Assembly: GCA_946481735.1 (NCBI GenBank)
Contig: CAMLOU010000053.1
Span: forward strand, 1 to 25,316
DNA from: an uncultured Cellvibrio sp.
GTDB lineage: Bacteria > Pseudomonadota > Gammaproteobacteria > Pseudomonadales > Cellvibrionaceae
Length of the DNA stretch: 25,316 nt
Reading direction: 5' to 3'
The notes under the pieces were generated by a model, which was given only the letters and a program-made list of their open reading frames with translations, searched no databases and was not told where the DNA came from. Shown piece after piece: positions 8,744 to 16,675 of this stretch; the first letter of the stretch is position 1; each line of letters begins with the position of its first letter. A program made the translations under genes and the position numbers.

Positions 8744-9712
8744 ATGACCATCTCCCTCGGCGTTGTGATGGACCCCATCGCAAGCATCAAATACTACAAA
8801 GATACCACCCTTGCCTTACTGCTGGCTGCCCAGGAGCGGGGTTGGGATCTTTATTATATGGAACAAAGCGACCTTTATTTATTACAAGGCGAAGCCCGCG
8901 CCAGTGTGCGGGCATTATTTGTCGCAGACAATGCGGAAACCTGGTATGAGCTGGGCCCTCGAGAGGACAAATCCCTGGCTGACATCAACGTCATTTTGAT
9001 GCGCAAGGATCCGCCTTTCGATAATGAATATATATATAGCACTTATATTCTGGAAGCAGCTGAAAAACAGGGCACCCTGGTGCTGAATAAGCCACAAAGT
9101 CTGCGCGATTGTAATGAAAAGGTATTTGCCACACAGTTTCCCCAGTGCTGCCCGCCCGTGTTGGTCAGTCGTAACGCGAAGCAGCTGCGTGATTTTCATC
9201 GTGAGCATCAGGATGTGATTTTTAAGCCCTTGGATGGTATGGGCGGCAGCAGCATCTTCCGTTGCCGGGCCGACGACCCCAATGTGGGTGTGATCCTGGA
9301 AACGCTCACGCAGCACGGAACGCAGTTAACCATGGCCCAGCGTTATATCCCGGAGATCAGTGCCGGCGACAAGCGCATTCTGGTGGTGGATGGTGAGCCG
9401 ATTCCCTATTGCCTCGCGCGCATTCCGGCGCAAGGTGAAACCCGCGGTAACCTTGCAGCCGGTGGAACCGGTGTGGCGCAGCCCCTGAGTGACCGGGATC
9501 GCTGGATAGTGGCGCAGGTGGCGCCAACACTGAAAGCCAAAGGCCTGCTCTTCGTAGGGCTGGATGTGATCGGTGACTACCTGACCGAGATCAACGTGAC
9601 GAGTCCGACCTGCGCCAGGGAAATCGATAAAGCCTACAACACCCGTATCGGCGCACGCTTTATGGATGCTATTGCCGGCTATCTTGCGGCCAAGGGTATT
9701 CAGGAACGATGA
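8744..9712 (+). CDS. gshB: Glutathione synthetase
   Basis: This is a 322-residue ATP-grasp enzyme (E. coli GshB is 316) that ligates glycine to gamma-glutamylcysteine, the last step of cytoplasmic glutathione synthesis. It aligns by eye with E. coli GshB nearly end to end. Matching blocks are the N-terminal GVVMDPIASI, MRKDPPFDNEYIY, LNKPQSLRDCNEK, the ATP-grasp lysine loop FKPLDGMGGSSIF, GDKRILVVDGEPIPYCLARIP, ETRGNLAAGG and the metal-binding TEINVTSPTC. The ATG at 8744 is the only start that keeps the conserved N-terminus; its ribosome site is weak (AAAAGA). Its stop overlaps the following TonB gene by 4 bases (ATGA), implying translational coupling. The gshB gene next to pilG is a conserved pseudomonad arrangement. 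Confidence 0.98.
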   Translation: MTISLGVVMDPIASIKYYKDTTLALLLAAQERGWDLYYMEQSDLYLLQGEARASVRALFVADNAETWYELGPREDKSLADINVILMRKDPPFDNEYIYSTYILEAAEKQGTLVLNKPQSLRDCNEKVFATQFPQCCPPVLVSRNAKQLRDFHREHQDVIFKPLDGMGGSSIFRCRADDPNVGVILETLTQHGTQLTMAQRYIPEISAGDKRILVVDGEPIPYCLARIPAQGETRGNLAAGGTGVAQPLSDRDRWIVAQVAPTLKAKGLLFVGLDVIGDYLTEINVTSPTCAREIDKAYNTRIGARFMDAIAGYLAAKGIQER

Positions 9713-10608
9713 ATTCTGTTGCTATGTCACCGGCTCTGGAGGAGGCGCGAGTCGATACCGGCGACCGTTTGAGCTTTACCTTTTTTCTCGCCCTGGTTGT
9801 TCATGCACTGATTATTCTGGGAGTGGGTTTCAATCTACACCAGCCCAACCAGTCCCAGACGCTGGAGATTACCCTTGCCACGCATAAGTCGGCTAAAGCG
9901 CCGGACCAGGCAGATTTTATTGCGCAGCATAATCAGGAGGCCAGTGGCACAGAAGAAGAGGCTAAACAGTTAACCACAGAGCGTCGGGCCGAGTTTGCCG
10001 ATTCGGAAGTGCGCGATGTGAATCCTATGCCGCAAACCCAGGCTGCCTCGCCTAATGAGCGTAAAGACGACCAACTGATCAGCACGGTTGCCGACAACCA
10101 GCGGCAAGTGCAGGTGCAGACCGATCCTGAGCCGCTGGATGAACAGCAAAAACGCGATGGCCTGTTGCAAGAGCAGACTTTTACCACCGAGATTGCCAGC
10201 CTGCAGGCCAAGCTGGATCGTCAGCGGCAGGAGTACGCCAAACGCCCCCGCATCCGCACCCTGACCTCAGTGTCCACCAAGGAATCCTTTGATGCTCGAT
10301 ACCTGCATGAATGGAGTACGAAGATTGAGCAGGTGGGCAATGAAAACTATCCCCAGGAAGCACTGAGCCAACGCATCACCGGTCAACTGCGCCTTTCGGT
10401 GGTCATCAACCCCGATGGCACTATTCATGAAATAGAGATTTTGCAATCATCGGGGCGGCGTATCTTTGATGACGCAGCGCGTCAGATTGTGCGCTTGGCT
10501 GCACCCTTTGCAGCCTTCCCGCCGGAGATTCGCCAGCAGGCGGACCGACTACAAATTATTCGCACCTGGAATTTTGAGATCACGGGTTTGTCTACCTCGG
10601 CAGAGTGA
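9709..10608 (+). CDS. tonB3: TonB-family energy transducer (TonB3-like)
   Basis: This is a 299-residue protein anchored by one N-terminal transmembrane helix (about 21-41) that contains H32, matching the functionally important TonB membrane histidine. The periplasmic spacer (50-200) is rich in Gln, Glu and Asp and lacks the Pro-rich EP/KP repeats of classical TonB. The C-terminal TonB domain lies at about 205-295, with YPQEAL, GQLRLSVVINPDGTI, ILQSSGRRIFDDAA and RTWNFE. TonB proteins carry ExbB/ExbD energy to outer-membrane receptors. In P. aeruginosa the syntenic gene between gshB and yqgE is tonB3, which has been linked to twitching motility, so the symbol is given on position and fold. No exbB or exbD is nearby. 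It starts inside the gshB stop (ATGA), with AGGAA upstream; an ATG five codons later is also possible. Confidence 0.85.
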   Translation: MNSVAMSPALEEARVDTGDRLSFTFFLALVVHALIILGVGFNLHQPNQSQTLEITLATHKSAKAPDQADFIAQHNQEASGTEEEAKQLTTERRAEFADSEVRDVNPMPQTQAASPNERKDDQLISTVADNQRQVQVQTDPEPLDEQQKRDGLLQEQTFTTEIASLQAKLDRQRQEYAKRPRIRTLTSVSTKESFDARYLHEWSTKIEQVGNENYPQEALSQRITGQLRLSVVINPDGTIHEIEILQSSGRRIFDDAARQIVRLAAPFAAFPPEIRQQADRLQIIRTWNFEITGLSTSAE

Positions 10609-10672
10609 GCCGCGCAGGAATAATTTTTGCGATCAGCTTGTATTCGTTTAAGAAGCCCCCAATACTGAAATC

Positions 10673-11263
10673 ATGACTACACACGACGATCTCACCCATT
10701 CAGAACTCACGGTCGGTAGCCTGCGCGATCATTTCCTGATTGCCATGCCGGGCATGCGGGATTCCGCCTTTGCACACTCGGTGACTTATATCTGTGAGCA
10801 TACAGATAAAGGTGCCATGGGAATCGTGATCAATAACGCCATGCCGCTGTTTATCCGCGATATTTTTGTGCAGATGGAATTGGCTGATGCGGCAGGTATC
10901 GGAGGTCAGGCCGTGTTTGCTGGTGGACCAGTACAGATAGAGCGCGGGTTCGTGTTGCATTCCAGCGAAAAAGAATGGCAGTCCACACTCAAGATTTCGC
11001 CGCGTATCAGTTTAACGGCGTCGCGCGACATCATCGAAGCCTTGGCCGAAGGGCGTGGGCCAGAAGAGTATTTAATTGCGTTGGGCTACGCTGGTTGGGG
11101 TGAAGGGCAGCTTGAAGCAGAAGTGGCCGCCAACTCCTGGCTTACCGTACCGTCCGACAGCAATATTATCTTCCACACGCCCCATGAGCAGCGCTGGACA
11201 GCGGCGGCTCAGCCATTGGGTATCGACTTGAATTTAATTTCCAGTGTGGCAGGCCACGCCTGA
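10673..11263 (+). CDS. yqgE: YqgE/AlgH family protein (DUF179)
   Basis: This is a 196-residue protein of the UPF0301/YqgE family; E. coli YqgE is 187. Recognisable blocks are LRDHFLIAMPGM, FAHSVTYICEHTDKGAMGIVIN, FAGGPVQIERGFVLHS, ALGYAGWGEGQLEAEVAANSWL and the late PSDSNIIF. The biochemical role of this family is not settled. It is commonly found next to ruvX/yqgF, as here (46-base gap), and in pseudomonads after tonB3. The ATG at 10673 gives the expected N-terminus, but no strong Shine-Dalgarno is visible. A 64-base gap separates it from the tonB gene, so it may be read with gshB-tonB or from its own weak promoter. Confidence 0.95.
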   Translation: MTTHDDLTHSELTVGSLRDHFLIAMPGMRDSAFAHSVTYICEHTDKGAMGIVINNAMPLFIRDIFVQMELADAAGIGGQAVFAGGPVQIERGFVLHSSEKEWQSTLKISPRISLTASRDIIEALAEGRGPEEYLIALGYAGWGEGQLEAEVAANSWLTVPSDSNIIFHTPHEQRWTAAAQPLGIDLNLISSVAGHA

Positions 11264-11309
11264 CGTTCAGTTTTATCAGCGCCTGCCGTCTCTTTTCCGA
11301 TAATCCTCG

Positions 11310-11744
11310 ATGATAAAAACCTTGCTCGCTTTTGACTATGGAACCCGCAACATTGGTGTCGCGTCAGGTCAAACGCTGACTCGCTCCGCGACAGAACAAT
11401 CCCCTCTAAAAGCAAACGACGGCGTTCCCGATTGGGTGCAGGTAGAGAAGTTGTTGCAGATGTGGAAGCCGGATCTAGTATTAGTTGGTTTGCCGTTAAA
11501 CATGGATGGCAGTGAAAGTGAGCTCAGTGCCCGCGCGCGCAAATTTTCGAACCGCCTGCACGGGCGGTTTGGTGTGAAGGTAGAACTGGTTGATGAACGT
11601 CTTACCAGTTTTGCTGCTAAAGGTGAAGTGATGGAACGCGGTGGCTCCCGTGACTACAAAAATAATCCTGTTGATTCTATTGCCGCACGCCTGATTCTCG
11701 AAACCTGGCTGCACAATCAAGTGACAGCGAGTAGGTCGGATTAG
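11310..11744 (+). CDS. ruvX: RuvX/YqgF, RNase H-fold nuclease (pre-16S rRNA processing / Holliday junction resolvase-like)
   Basis: This is a 144-residue YqgF-family protein. The RNase H fold starts with LLAFDYGTRNIGVA (catalytic D9), followed by VGLPLNMDGSESELSARARKF, VKVELVDERLTSFAA (E and D of the active site) and NPVDSIAARLILE (final catalytic Asp). In E. coli YqgF is essential and takes part in 16S rRNA 5' maturation. The last four residues (SRSD) and the stop codon are encoded by a REP-type palindrome that begins at 11731, so the C-terminus was probably rewritten when that element arrived. The start ATG at 11310 matches family length. It is convergent with pilU, whose stop is 33 bases away. 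Confidence 0.97.
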   Translation: MIKTLLAFDYGTRNIGVASGQTLTRSATEQSPLKANDGVPDWVQVEKLLQMWKPDLVLVGLPLNMDGSESELSARARKFSNRLHGRFGVKVELVDERLTSFAAKGEVMERGGSRDYKNNPVDSIAARLILETWLHNQVTASRSD

Positions 11745-11760
11745 CGCAGCGTAATCCGAC
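11731..11760 (+). repeat. REP-type palindromic element with GTAG head
   Basis: A GTAG tetranucleotide (11731-11734) is followed by the 9-base arm GTCGGATTA (11735-11743) and its perfect complement TAATCCGAC (11752-11760). Inside, C45-G51 and G46-C50 can also pair (numbers are the last two digits of 117xx), leaving a bulged G at 11744 and a CAG triloop. GTAG plus a bulged stem is the hallmark of REP elements mobilised by RAYT (REP-associated tyrosine) transposases. It overlaps the ruvX 3' end and lies between two convergent genes, where it may also serve as a bidirectional transcript end. No RAYT gene is in the window. Confidence 0.85.
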
Positions 11761-11777
11761 ACTTCTGCTACCGTAAA

Positions 11778-12923
11778 TTAAAACATCCGCCCACGATTAT
11801 TCGTTTCATCATCCTGAATGGACAATCCATCTGCCGCATGGGACAAATAAGTCGCATCGGTTTCTGAACCCAGTTTGATCATCAGGCGCAAGTCGTTGGG
11901 CGAGTCGGCGTGAAGCAGTGCATCCTCGTAGGTAATTTCACCGTTGTCGTAAAGCTCATAGAGCGCCTGGTCGAAGGTCTGCATACCCAGTTCGGTGGAT
12001 TTTTTCATCAGCTCTTTCAAGTCCGCGACTTCGCCTTTGCGAATCAGGTCCTGGGCGAGCGGGGTGTTAATTAACACCTCAAGACAGGCACGTCGCCCTT
12101 GTCCATCCGGTGTCGGGATCAATTGCTGGGCGACAATGGCTTTCAGGTTGAGCGACAAGTCCATCCATAATTGGCGGTGGCGATCAGCCGGGAAGAAGTG
12201 AATGATGCGATCCAGCGCCTGGTTAGCGTTGTTGGCGTGCAGCGTACACAAACACAAGTGACCGGTTTCCGCGAAGGCGATGGCGTGGTCCATGGTTTCC
12301 CGTGAACGCACCTCACCGATCAGGATGACGTCAGGCGCCTGACGCAGGGTATTTTTCAGGGCGACTTCAAAGGACTCTGTATCGATGCCCACTTCGCGTT
12401 GGGTGATGATGCAACCTTCATGCTGGTGAATAAATTCGATCGGGTCTTCAATGGAAATAATGTGACCTTTACTGTTGCGGTTGCGGTGGCCGATCATCGA
12501 TGCCAGTGATGTGGATTTACCGGTACCTGTAGCGCCTACGAAGATAATCAAACCGCGCTTGGTCATCGCCAACTCTTTGATAATTTCCGGCAGGCCGAGG
12601 TCGTCAATGCGCGGAATGTTGGTTTCGATTCGACGCAGCACCATACCTGCCAGGTTGCGTTGGTAAAACGCGCTGGCACGAAACCGGCCGATACCCCGTG
12701 CGCTGACGGCGAAGTTCAGCTCTTTATTTTCGAGGAATTCCACCCGTTGCTTTTCATTCATGACGCTCAGCACCAATTCGCGGACCTTTTCCGGTGCAAG
12801 TGGTGTGGCGGTGACGGGAACGATCTTGCCGTGCAACTTGATGGATGGCGGTACACCGGCGGTGACGAATAAATCCGATGCGCCTTTTTCCACCATCAAC
12901 GCTAACAAACGATCAAAATCCAT
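11778..12923 (-). CDS. pilU: PilU, type IV pilus retraction ATPase
   Basis: This is a 381-residue PilT/PilU family hexameric ATPase of the inner-membrane pilus base. It has an N-terminal PAS-like domain (about 1-110), Walker A GATGTGKST (130-138), Asp box SIEDPIEFIH (158-166), Walker B ILIGEVRSRETM with E204, and His box TGHLCLCTLHANNA (220-233). The C-terminal extension past the core is typical of PilU and separates it from PilT. PilU supports PilT-driven pilus retraction and twitching. It follows pilT by 106 bases on the same strand, with its own AAGG ribosome site 9-10 bases before the ATG, so it may be co-transcribed or have an internal promoter in that A/T-rich gap. It is convergent with ruvX. 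Confidence 0.97.
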   Translation of the reverse strand: MDFDRLLALMVEKGASDLFVTAGVPPSIKLHGKIVPVTATPLAPEKVRELVLSVMNEKQRVEFLENKELNFAVSARGIGRFRASAFYQRNLAGMVLRRIETNIPRIDDLGLPEIIKELAMTKRGLIIFVGATGTGKSTSLASMIGHRNRNSKGHIISIEDPIEFIHQHEGCIITQREVGIDTESFEVALKNTLRQAPDVILIGEVRSRETMDHAIAFAETGHLCLCTLHANNANQALDRIIHFFPADRHRQLWMDLSLNLKAIVAQQLIPTPDGQGRRACLEVLINTPLAQDLIRKGEVADLKELMKKSTELGMQTFDQALYELYDNGEITYEDALLHADSPNDLRLMIKLGSETDATYLSHAADGLSIQDDETNNRGRMF

Positions 12924-13029
12924 AACGGCTTACCTTCTGAGTTGCGCTCCAGCTTGCTATTTAAAAATCTTTGCGCTTTTTAAATGCAAATATTCCTCTC
13001 TGCTTCGCTGGATGACGCCGATAAATAAA
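12924..13029 (-). promoter_or_regulatory. A/T-rich pilT-pilU gap with possible internal promoter for pilU
   Basis: This 106-base gap is A/T-rich. On the minus strand it holds TTGCAT, followed about 17 bases later by a TTTTAA/TTAAAT word that could act as a -10. The same stretch can fold weakly (TTTGC with GCAAA). The evidence is weak. Confidence 0.25.
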
Positions 13030-14064
13030 TTAAAAATTCTCTGGCATTTTCGCCTTGCTTTTGGCCGCTTCGCGGCTGATGACACGTCGTGCCACAAGGT
13101 CTGCCAGACACTGGTCCATGGTCTGCATGCCCAGAGATGCGCCGGTTTGAATGGCGGAATACATTTGGGCCACTTTATCTTCGCGGATCAGGTTACGAAT
13201 TGCCGGGGTGCCGCGCATAATTTCATGAGCGGCTACCCGGCCGCCGCCATTTTTCTTCATCAATGTTTGCGAAATAACCGCTTGCAAGGATTCCGAGAGC
13301 ATCGAGCGCACCATGGCTTTTTCGTTGGCCGGGAACACGTCCACGATACGGTCAATGGTTTTTGCGGCGGAGGTGGTGTGCAGGGTGCCGAACACCAGGT
13401 GACCGGTTTCAGCGGCGGTCAAGGCGAGGCGAATAGTTTCCAGGTCGCGCATCTCACCCACCAGGATAATGTCCGGGTCTTCCCGCAATGCGGAGCGCAG
13501 TGCTTCGGCGAAGCCGTGGGTATCGCGGTGTACTTCCCGCTGGTTGACGAGGCATTTTTTACTTTCGTGTACGAATTCGATCGGGTCTTCAATCGTCAAA
13601 ACGTGTTCGTATTTGTTGTCGTTGATGTAGTCAATCATCGCGGCGAGGGTGGTGGATTTACCGGAACCGGTCGGGCCGGTTACCAATACCAGGCCGCGCG
13701 GTACGGCGCAGATATCGCGAAACACATTACCCATACCGAGCTCTTCCATGGTAAGTACCTTGGAAGGAATTGTCCGGAACACGGCGCCTGCACCGCGGTT
13801 CTGATTAAAGGCGTTAACCCGGAAGCGGGCGACGCCCGGAACCTCAAAGGAGAAGTCGGTTTCGAGGAACTCTTCGAAGTCCTTACGTTGCTTGTCATTC
13901 ATGATCTCGTAGATCAAACTGTGCACCTGCTTGTGCTCCATGGGCGGCAGGTTGATGCGCCGCACGTCGCCATCGACGCGGATCATCGGTGGCAGGCCGG
14001 CGGAAAGGTGTAAGTCGGACGCGCCCTGTTTGGCGCTGAAGGCGAGGAGTTCGGTAATATCCAT
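13030..14064 (-). CDS. pilT: PilT, type IV pilus retraction motor ATPase
   Basis: This 344-residue protein matches the usual PilT length. Walker A is GPTGSGKST (130-138), the Asp box TIEDPIEFVH (157-166), Walker B IILVGEMRDLET with E204, and the His box TGHLVFGTLHTTSAAKTIDR with H222 and H229. The PilT-specific C-terminal AIRNLIRE motif needed for retraction is present. PilT powers pilus disassembly, giving twitching, surface sensing input to PilJ/ChpA, and DNA uptake. It is divergent from yggS (102-base gap), the same arrangement as in pseudomonads, and is followed by pilU. A ribosome site AAGG lies about 11 bases before the ATG. Confidence 0.98.
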   Translation of the reverse strand: MDITELLAFSAKQGASDLHLSAGLPPMIRVDGDVRRINLPPMEHKQVHSLIYEIMNDKQRKDFEEFLETDFSFEVPGVARFRVNAFNQNRGAGAVFRTIPSKVLTMEELGMGNVFRDICAVPRGLVLVTGPTGSGKSTTLAAMIDYINDNKYEHVLTIEDPIEFVHESKKCLVNQREVHRDTHGFAEALRSALREDPDIILVGEMRDLETIRLALTAAETGHLVFGTLHTTSAAKTIDRIVDVFPANEKAMVRSMLSESLQAVISQTLMKKNGGGRVAAHEIMRGTPAIRNLIREDKVAQMYSAIQTGASLGMQTMDQCLADLVARRVISREAAKSKAKMPENF

Positions 14065-14166
14065 ACTGCTTGCTACCTTAATTCAATCAATTATTTTTTA
14101 TCTCAGCCGCTCAGGGAGCACTGGCTCCGGTGGTCGATCAACAAGCGGCACACTCTCATACTGGAT

Positions 14167-14865
14167 ATGCACAAGATAGACGACAATCTCGCCAAAGTCA
14201 TGGCGCGCATTCAACAAGCGGCGCGGGAGTCCGGTCGTGATCCTGCCGGTGTTCACTTGCTGGCGGTCAGCAAAACCCGGCCGGCTGCGGTTGTTGAACA
14301 AGCCTGGCAGTGGGGACAACGCCGGTTTGGTGAAAACTATCTGCAAGAAGCGCTGGAAAAAAAACAGGCCCTTACGCACTTGCCGGATATTGAATGGCAT
14401 TTTATCGGCCCCATCCAGTCCAACAAAACCCGCGCCATCGCCGAAAATTTTGACTGGGTTCACAGTATAGACCGGCTCAAGACCGCGCAGCGCCTGAGCG
14501 CGCAACGGCCCTCTACACTGCCAGCACTGCAGGTCTGTGTGCAAGTGAATATTGATGACGAAGCGACCAAGGCCGGGGTGAGTCTTACAGAGCTACCGGC
14601 GCTGGCGAAACAGGTGGCCGCATTGCCAAACCTGCATCTGCGTGGCCTGATGAGCATACCGGCACCCAATGATGATCCGCAGCACCAGCGAGCGACGTTC
14701 GCCCGTTTGCGCGATGCGCTGGTTTCCTTACAACAGCAGGGACTGACGCAACTGGATACGCTCTCCATGGGCATGTCCGGTGACCTGGAGGCGGCTATCG
14801 CCTGCGGCGCAACGATGGTGCGTGTGGGAACTGATATCTTCGGGGCGCGCGCCCCCAAGGAATAA
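14167..14865 (+). CDS. yggS: YggS/PROSC family PLP-homeostasis protein
   Basis: This 232-residue protein has the fold of the N-terminal barrel of alanine racemase without its second domain; E. coli YggS is 234. It binds pyridoxal phosphate but has no known catalytic activity and takes part in B6 and amino-acid balance. The PLP lysine is K36 in LLAVSKTRP. Other family blocks are RRFGENYLQEALEK, WHFIGPIQSNKTRAI, VHSIDRLKTAQRL, VCVQVNIDDEATKAGV, LRGLMSIPAP, the phosphate-binding SMGMSGDLEAAI and GATMVRVGTDIFG. It is divergent from pilT and lies 27 bases before proC, a very common yggS-proC-yggT pairing. The ribosome site is weak; ATG 14167 is the best conserved start. Confidence 0.97.
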   Translation: MHKIDDNLAKVMARIQQAARESGRDPAGVHLLAVSKTRPAAVVEQAWQWGQRRFGENYLQEALEKKQALTHLPDIEWHFIGPIQSNKTRAIAENFDWVHSIDRLKTAQRLSAQRPSTLPALQVCVQVNIDDEATKAGVSLTELPALAKQVAALPNLHLRGLMSIPAPNDDPQHQRATFARLRDALVSLQQQGLTQLDTLSMGMSGDLEAAIACGATMVRVGTDIFGARAPKE

Positions 14866-14892
14866 CACTTTTTATAGCGACGGGATGATCTT

Positions 14893-15714
14893 GTGAATAA
14901 CCTCAAACTTGCCTTTATCGGTGCCGGCAATATGGCGCGTGCCATCATCGGTGGACTTCTGGCGAAGGGCTACCCCGCCGGGTGTATCAGCGCCAGTGCC
15001 ACCCGCCAGGAAACCCTGGATAGTGTAAGCAAACAATTCGGCATCCAGGTTGGCACTGACAACCGCGCCCTGGCGCAAGCGGCTGATGTGGTGATCTTGG
15101 CAGTGAAGCCCCAGATGCTTAAAACCGTCGCCCTGGAACTTGCACCGGCATTGGCCCACAAGCCCCTGATCATCTCGGTGGCGGCGGGCATCACCATTGG
15201 CAGCATGGGCGAATGGCTGGGAGCCGATCAGGCTATCGTTCGCTCCATGCCCAACACCCCCTCGCAAGTGCAGACCGGTGCAGCCGGCCTCTTCGCCAAC
15301 GCCAATACGTCTCCTGAACAACGCCAGGCGGCCAGTCATATTCTGGGTGCCGTCGGTGTGGTGCAATGGCTGGATGATGAGTCGCTGCTCAATGCGGTCA
15401 CCGCCGTATCGGGTTCCGGCCCGGCTTATTTCTTTCTGATGATGGAAGCCATGATGGATGCCGCTGTTGATCTTGGCTTGTCACGCGAGTGCGCTGCTGA
15501 ATTGACTTTGCAAACAGCCCTGGGCGCAGCCCTGCTGGCTAAAAACAGTGATGTGGATGTTGCCGAACTGCGCCGTCGCGTCACCTCCCCGAAAGGCACT
15601 ACCGAGCAGGCGATCAGATCGTTTGAAGAAGATGGTCTTCGCACGGTGGTCCGTCGCGCGATGAAGGCTTGTGCTGATCGTTCGCTGGAGCTGTCTGAAC
15701 AACTCGGGCGATAA
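14893..15714 (+). CDS. proC: Pyrroline-5-carboxylate reductase
   Basis: This 273-residue enzyme reduces pyrroline-5-carboxylate to proline with NAD(P)H, the last step of proline synthesis, in the cytoplasm. The dinucleotide-binding loop FIGAGNMARAIIGG is at 8-21, and AVKPQM contacts the cofactor. The C-terminal dimerisation and substrate region starts with AVSGSGPAYFFLMMEA (171-186), followed by the ProC signature RRRVTSPKGTTEQAI. It starts with GTG at 14893; the nearby ATG at 14885 is out of frame and ends after three codons, so GTG is the only start that keeps the Rossmann fold. A GGGA sequence lies about 10 bases upstream. It is part of the yggS-proC-yggT-yggU run. Confidence 0.98.
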   Translation: MNNLKLAFIGAGNMARAIIGGLLAKGYPAGCISASATRQETLDSVSKQFGIQVGTDNRALAQAADVVILAVKPQMLKTVALELAPALAHKPLIISVAAGITIGSMGEWLGADQAIVRSMPNTPSQVQTGAAGLFANANTSPEQRQAASHILGAVGVVQWLDDESLLNAVTAVSGSGPAYFFLMMEAMMDAAVDLGLSRECAAELTLQTALGAALLAKNSDVDVAELRRRVTSPKGTTEQAIRSFEEDGLRTVVRRAMKACADRSLELSEQLGR

Positions 15715-15754
15715 TTCCCGTATATACCTGTTTATTGATCAACGAGGAGTCGCT

Positions 15755-16345
15755 ATGTCCGTCCTGGCTGAGATTGCCATCTATGTGATCCGCACCATTG
15801 GGTCACTGTATTTATTGTTGGTGTTGTTGCGTTTCCTGTTTCAGCTGGTTCGCGCTGATTTCTATAACCCGATCTCTCAAACGATTGCCAAGGCGACCAA
15901 CCCGCTGTTGCTGCCCTTGCGCAAGGTGATCCCCGGCTTTTACGGGATTGATTTCGCCTCGCTGGTACTGGGATTGCTGGTGCAAGCGCTGGTGATCCAG
16001 ATTATTTTTTTCGTCGCTGGCTATGGTTTTATCGGCGTGCTTAACCTGATTGCCTGGTCGTTTGTCGGTGTCCTGGCGACCTTCGCCAGCATCTACTTCT
16101 GGGGACTGATCATTGTGATCATCGCCAGCTGGATTGCGCCTTTCAGTCAGAACCCGGCACTGGTGCTGGTGCGCCAGGTGATCGAGCCGGCGATGGCGCC
16201 GCTGCGCAAGATCATTCCGCCGCTGGGGGTGATCGACCTGTCGCCCATCGTGGCGTTTATGATTCTGCATGTGATCAATCGTTACCTGATTGCCGCCATC
16301 GCCGGTTCGGTGAATATGCCGTCGGGACTGGTGCTTGGGCTGTAA
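15755..16345 (+). CDS. yggT: YggT family integral membrane protein
   Basis: This 196-residue protein has two tandem YGGT repeats, each a hydrophobic helix followed by an NP...PLRK-I-P loop: the first around NPLLLPLRKVIPGFYGIDF, the second around EPAMAPLRKIIPPLGVIDL. At least four membrane helices are visible. The function is not firmly known; family members have been linked to osmotic or ion homeostasis and, in plastid and cyanobacterial relatives, to membrane organisation. The frame is open upstream to 15671, but the ATG at 15755 has a strong GAGGAG 7 bases before it and begins the conserved MSVLAEIAIYVIRT, so I take that start. It lies 40 bases after proC and is followed immediately by yggU. 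Confidence 0.95.
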   Translation: MSVLAEIAIYVIRTIGSLYLLLVLLRFLFQLVRADFYNPISQTIAKATNPLLLPLRKVIPGFYGIDFASLVLGLLVQALVIQIIFFVAGYGFIGVLNLIAWSFVGVLATFASIYFWGLIIVIIASWIAPFSQNPALVLVRQVIEPAMAPLRKIIPPLGVIDLSPIVAFMILHVINRYLIAAIAGSVNMPSGLVLGL

Positions 16346-16349
16346 ACCG

Positions 16350-16655
16350 GTGACCGGATCGGCACGCCACTACCGCTGGCAGGGCGAGGATCTGTTTCTC
16401 CACTGCCAGTTGCAGCCCAAGGCGGCTCACGACGAGATTGTCGGCTTGCACGGGGATCGGTTGAAGTTGCGGATTACGGCCCCGCCGGTGGATGGTAAAG
16501 CCAACGAACATCTGGTGAGGTGGCTGAGCAAGTTATTCGATGTCCCGCGTTCGCAGGTGACCATTGTGCAGGGTGAGCTGGGCCGCCAGAAAACCCTGCT
16601 GATCCGGGCGCCTCGTCAGTTACCGCCGCAATCCCTGATTTCCTGCCACGATTAG
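16350..16655 (+). CDS. yggU: YggU family protein (DUF167)
   Basis: This is a 101-residue DUF167 protein; E. coli YggU is about 96-100. It shows family landmarks WQGEDLFLHCQLQPKAAHDE, LKLRITAPPVDGKANEHLVRWL and a late GELGRQKTLLIR. The function is unknown; the fold is a small alpha/beta domain. No ATG is available. I place the start at GTG 16350, four bases after the yggT stop; a TTG at 16335 that overlaps yggT is the alternative. Tight spacing makes translational coupling with yggT likely. The pairing of yggT and yggU is conserved across gammaproteobacteria. Confidence 0.92.
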   Translation: MTGSARHYRWQGEDLFLHCQLQPKAAHDEIVGLHGDRLKLRITAPPVDGKANEHLVRWLSKLFDVPRSQVTIVQGELGRQKTLLIRAPRQLPPQSLISCHD

Positions 16656-16675
16656 CGCGCCTTTGATCCGCTGGT

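Noticed and set aside
8727..8747. Six-codon leader frame (MSAKDL) whose stop overlaps the gshB start as ATGA
   Set aside because: There is no Shine-Dalgarno before it, and such short frames are common by chance. It could couple translation into gshB but cannot be supported from sequence alone.
12760..14013. A 417-codon plus-strand open frame across pilU and pilT
   Set aside because: It spans two well-supported genes and their gap on the opposite strand, and has no domain or ribosome site.
14115..14128. Small GGAGC/GCTCC hairpin between pilT and yggS
   Set aside because: It is only 5 bp with no T-run, between divergent starts where a terminator is not expected; probably chance.
15671..15754. 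Upstream extension of yggT
   Set aside because: It overlaps the proC 3' end, and the strong GAGGAG site points to ATG 15755.
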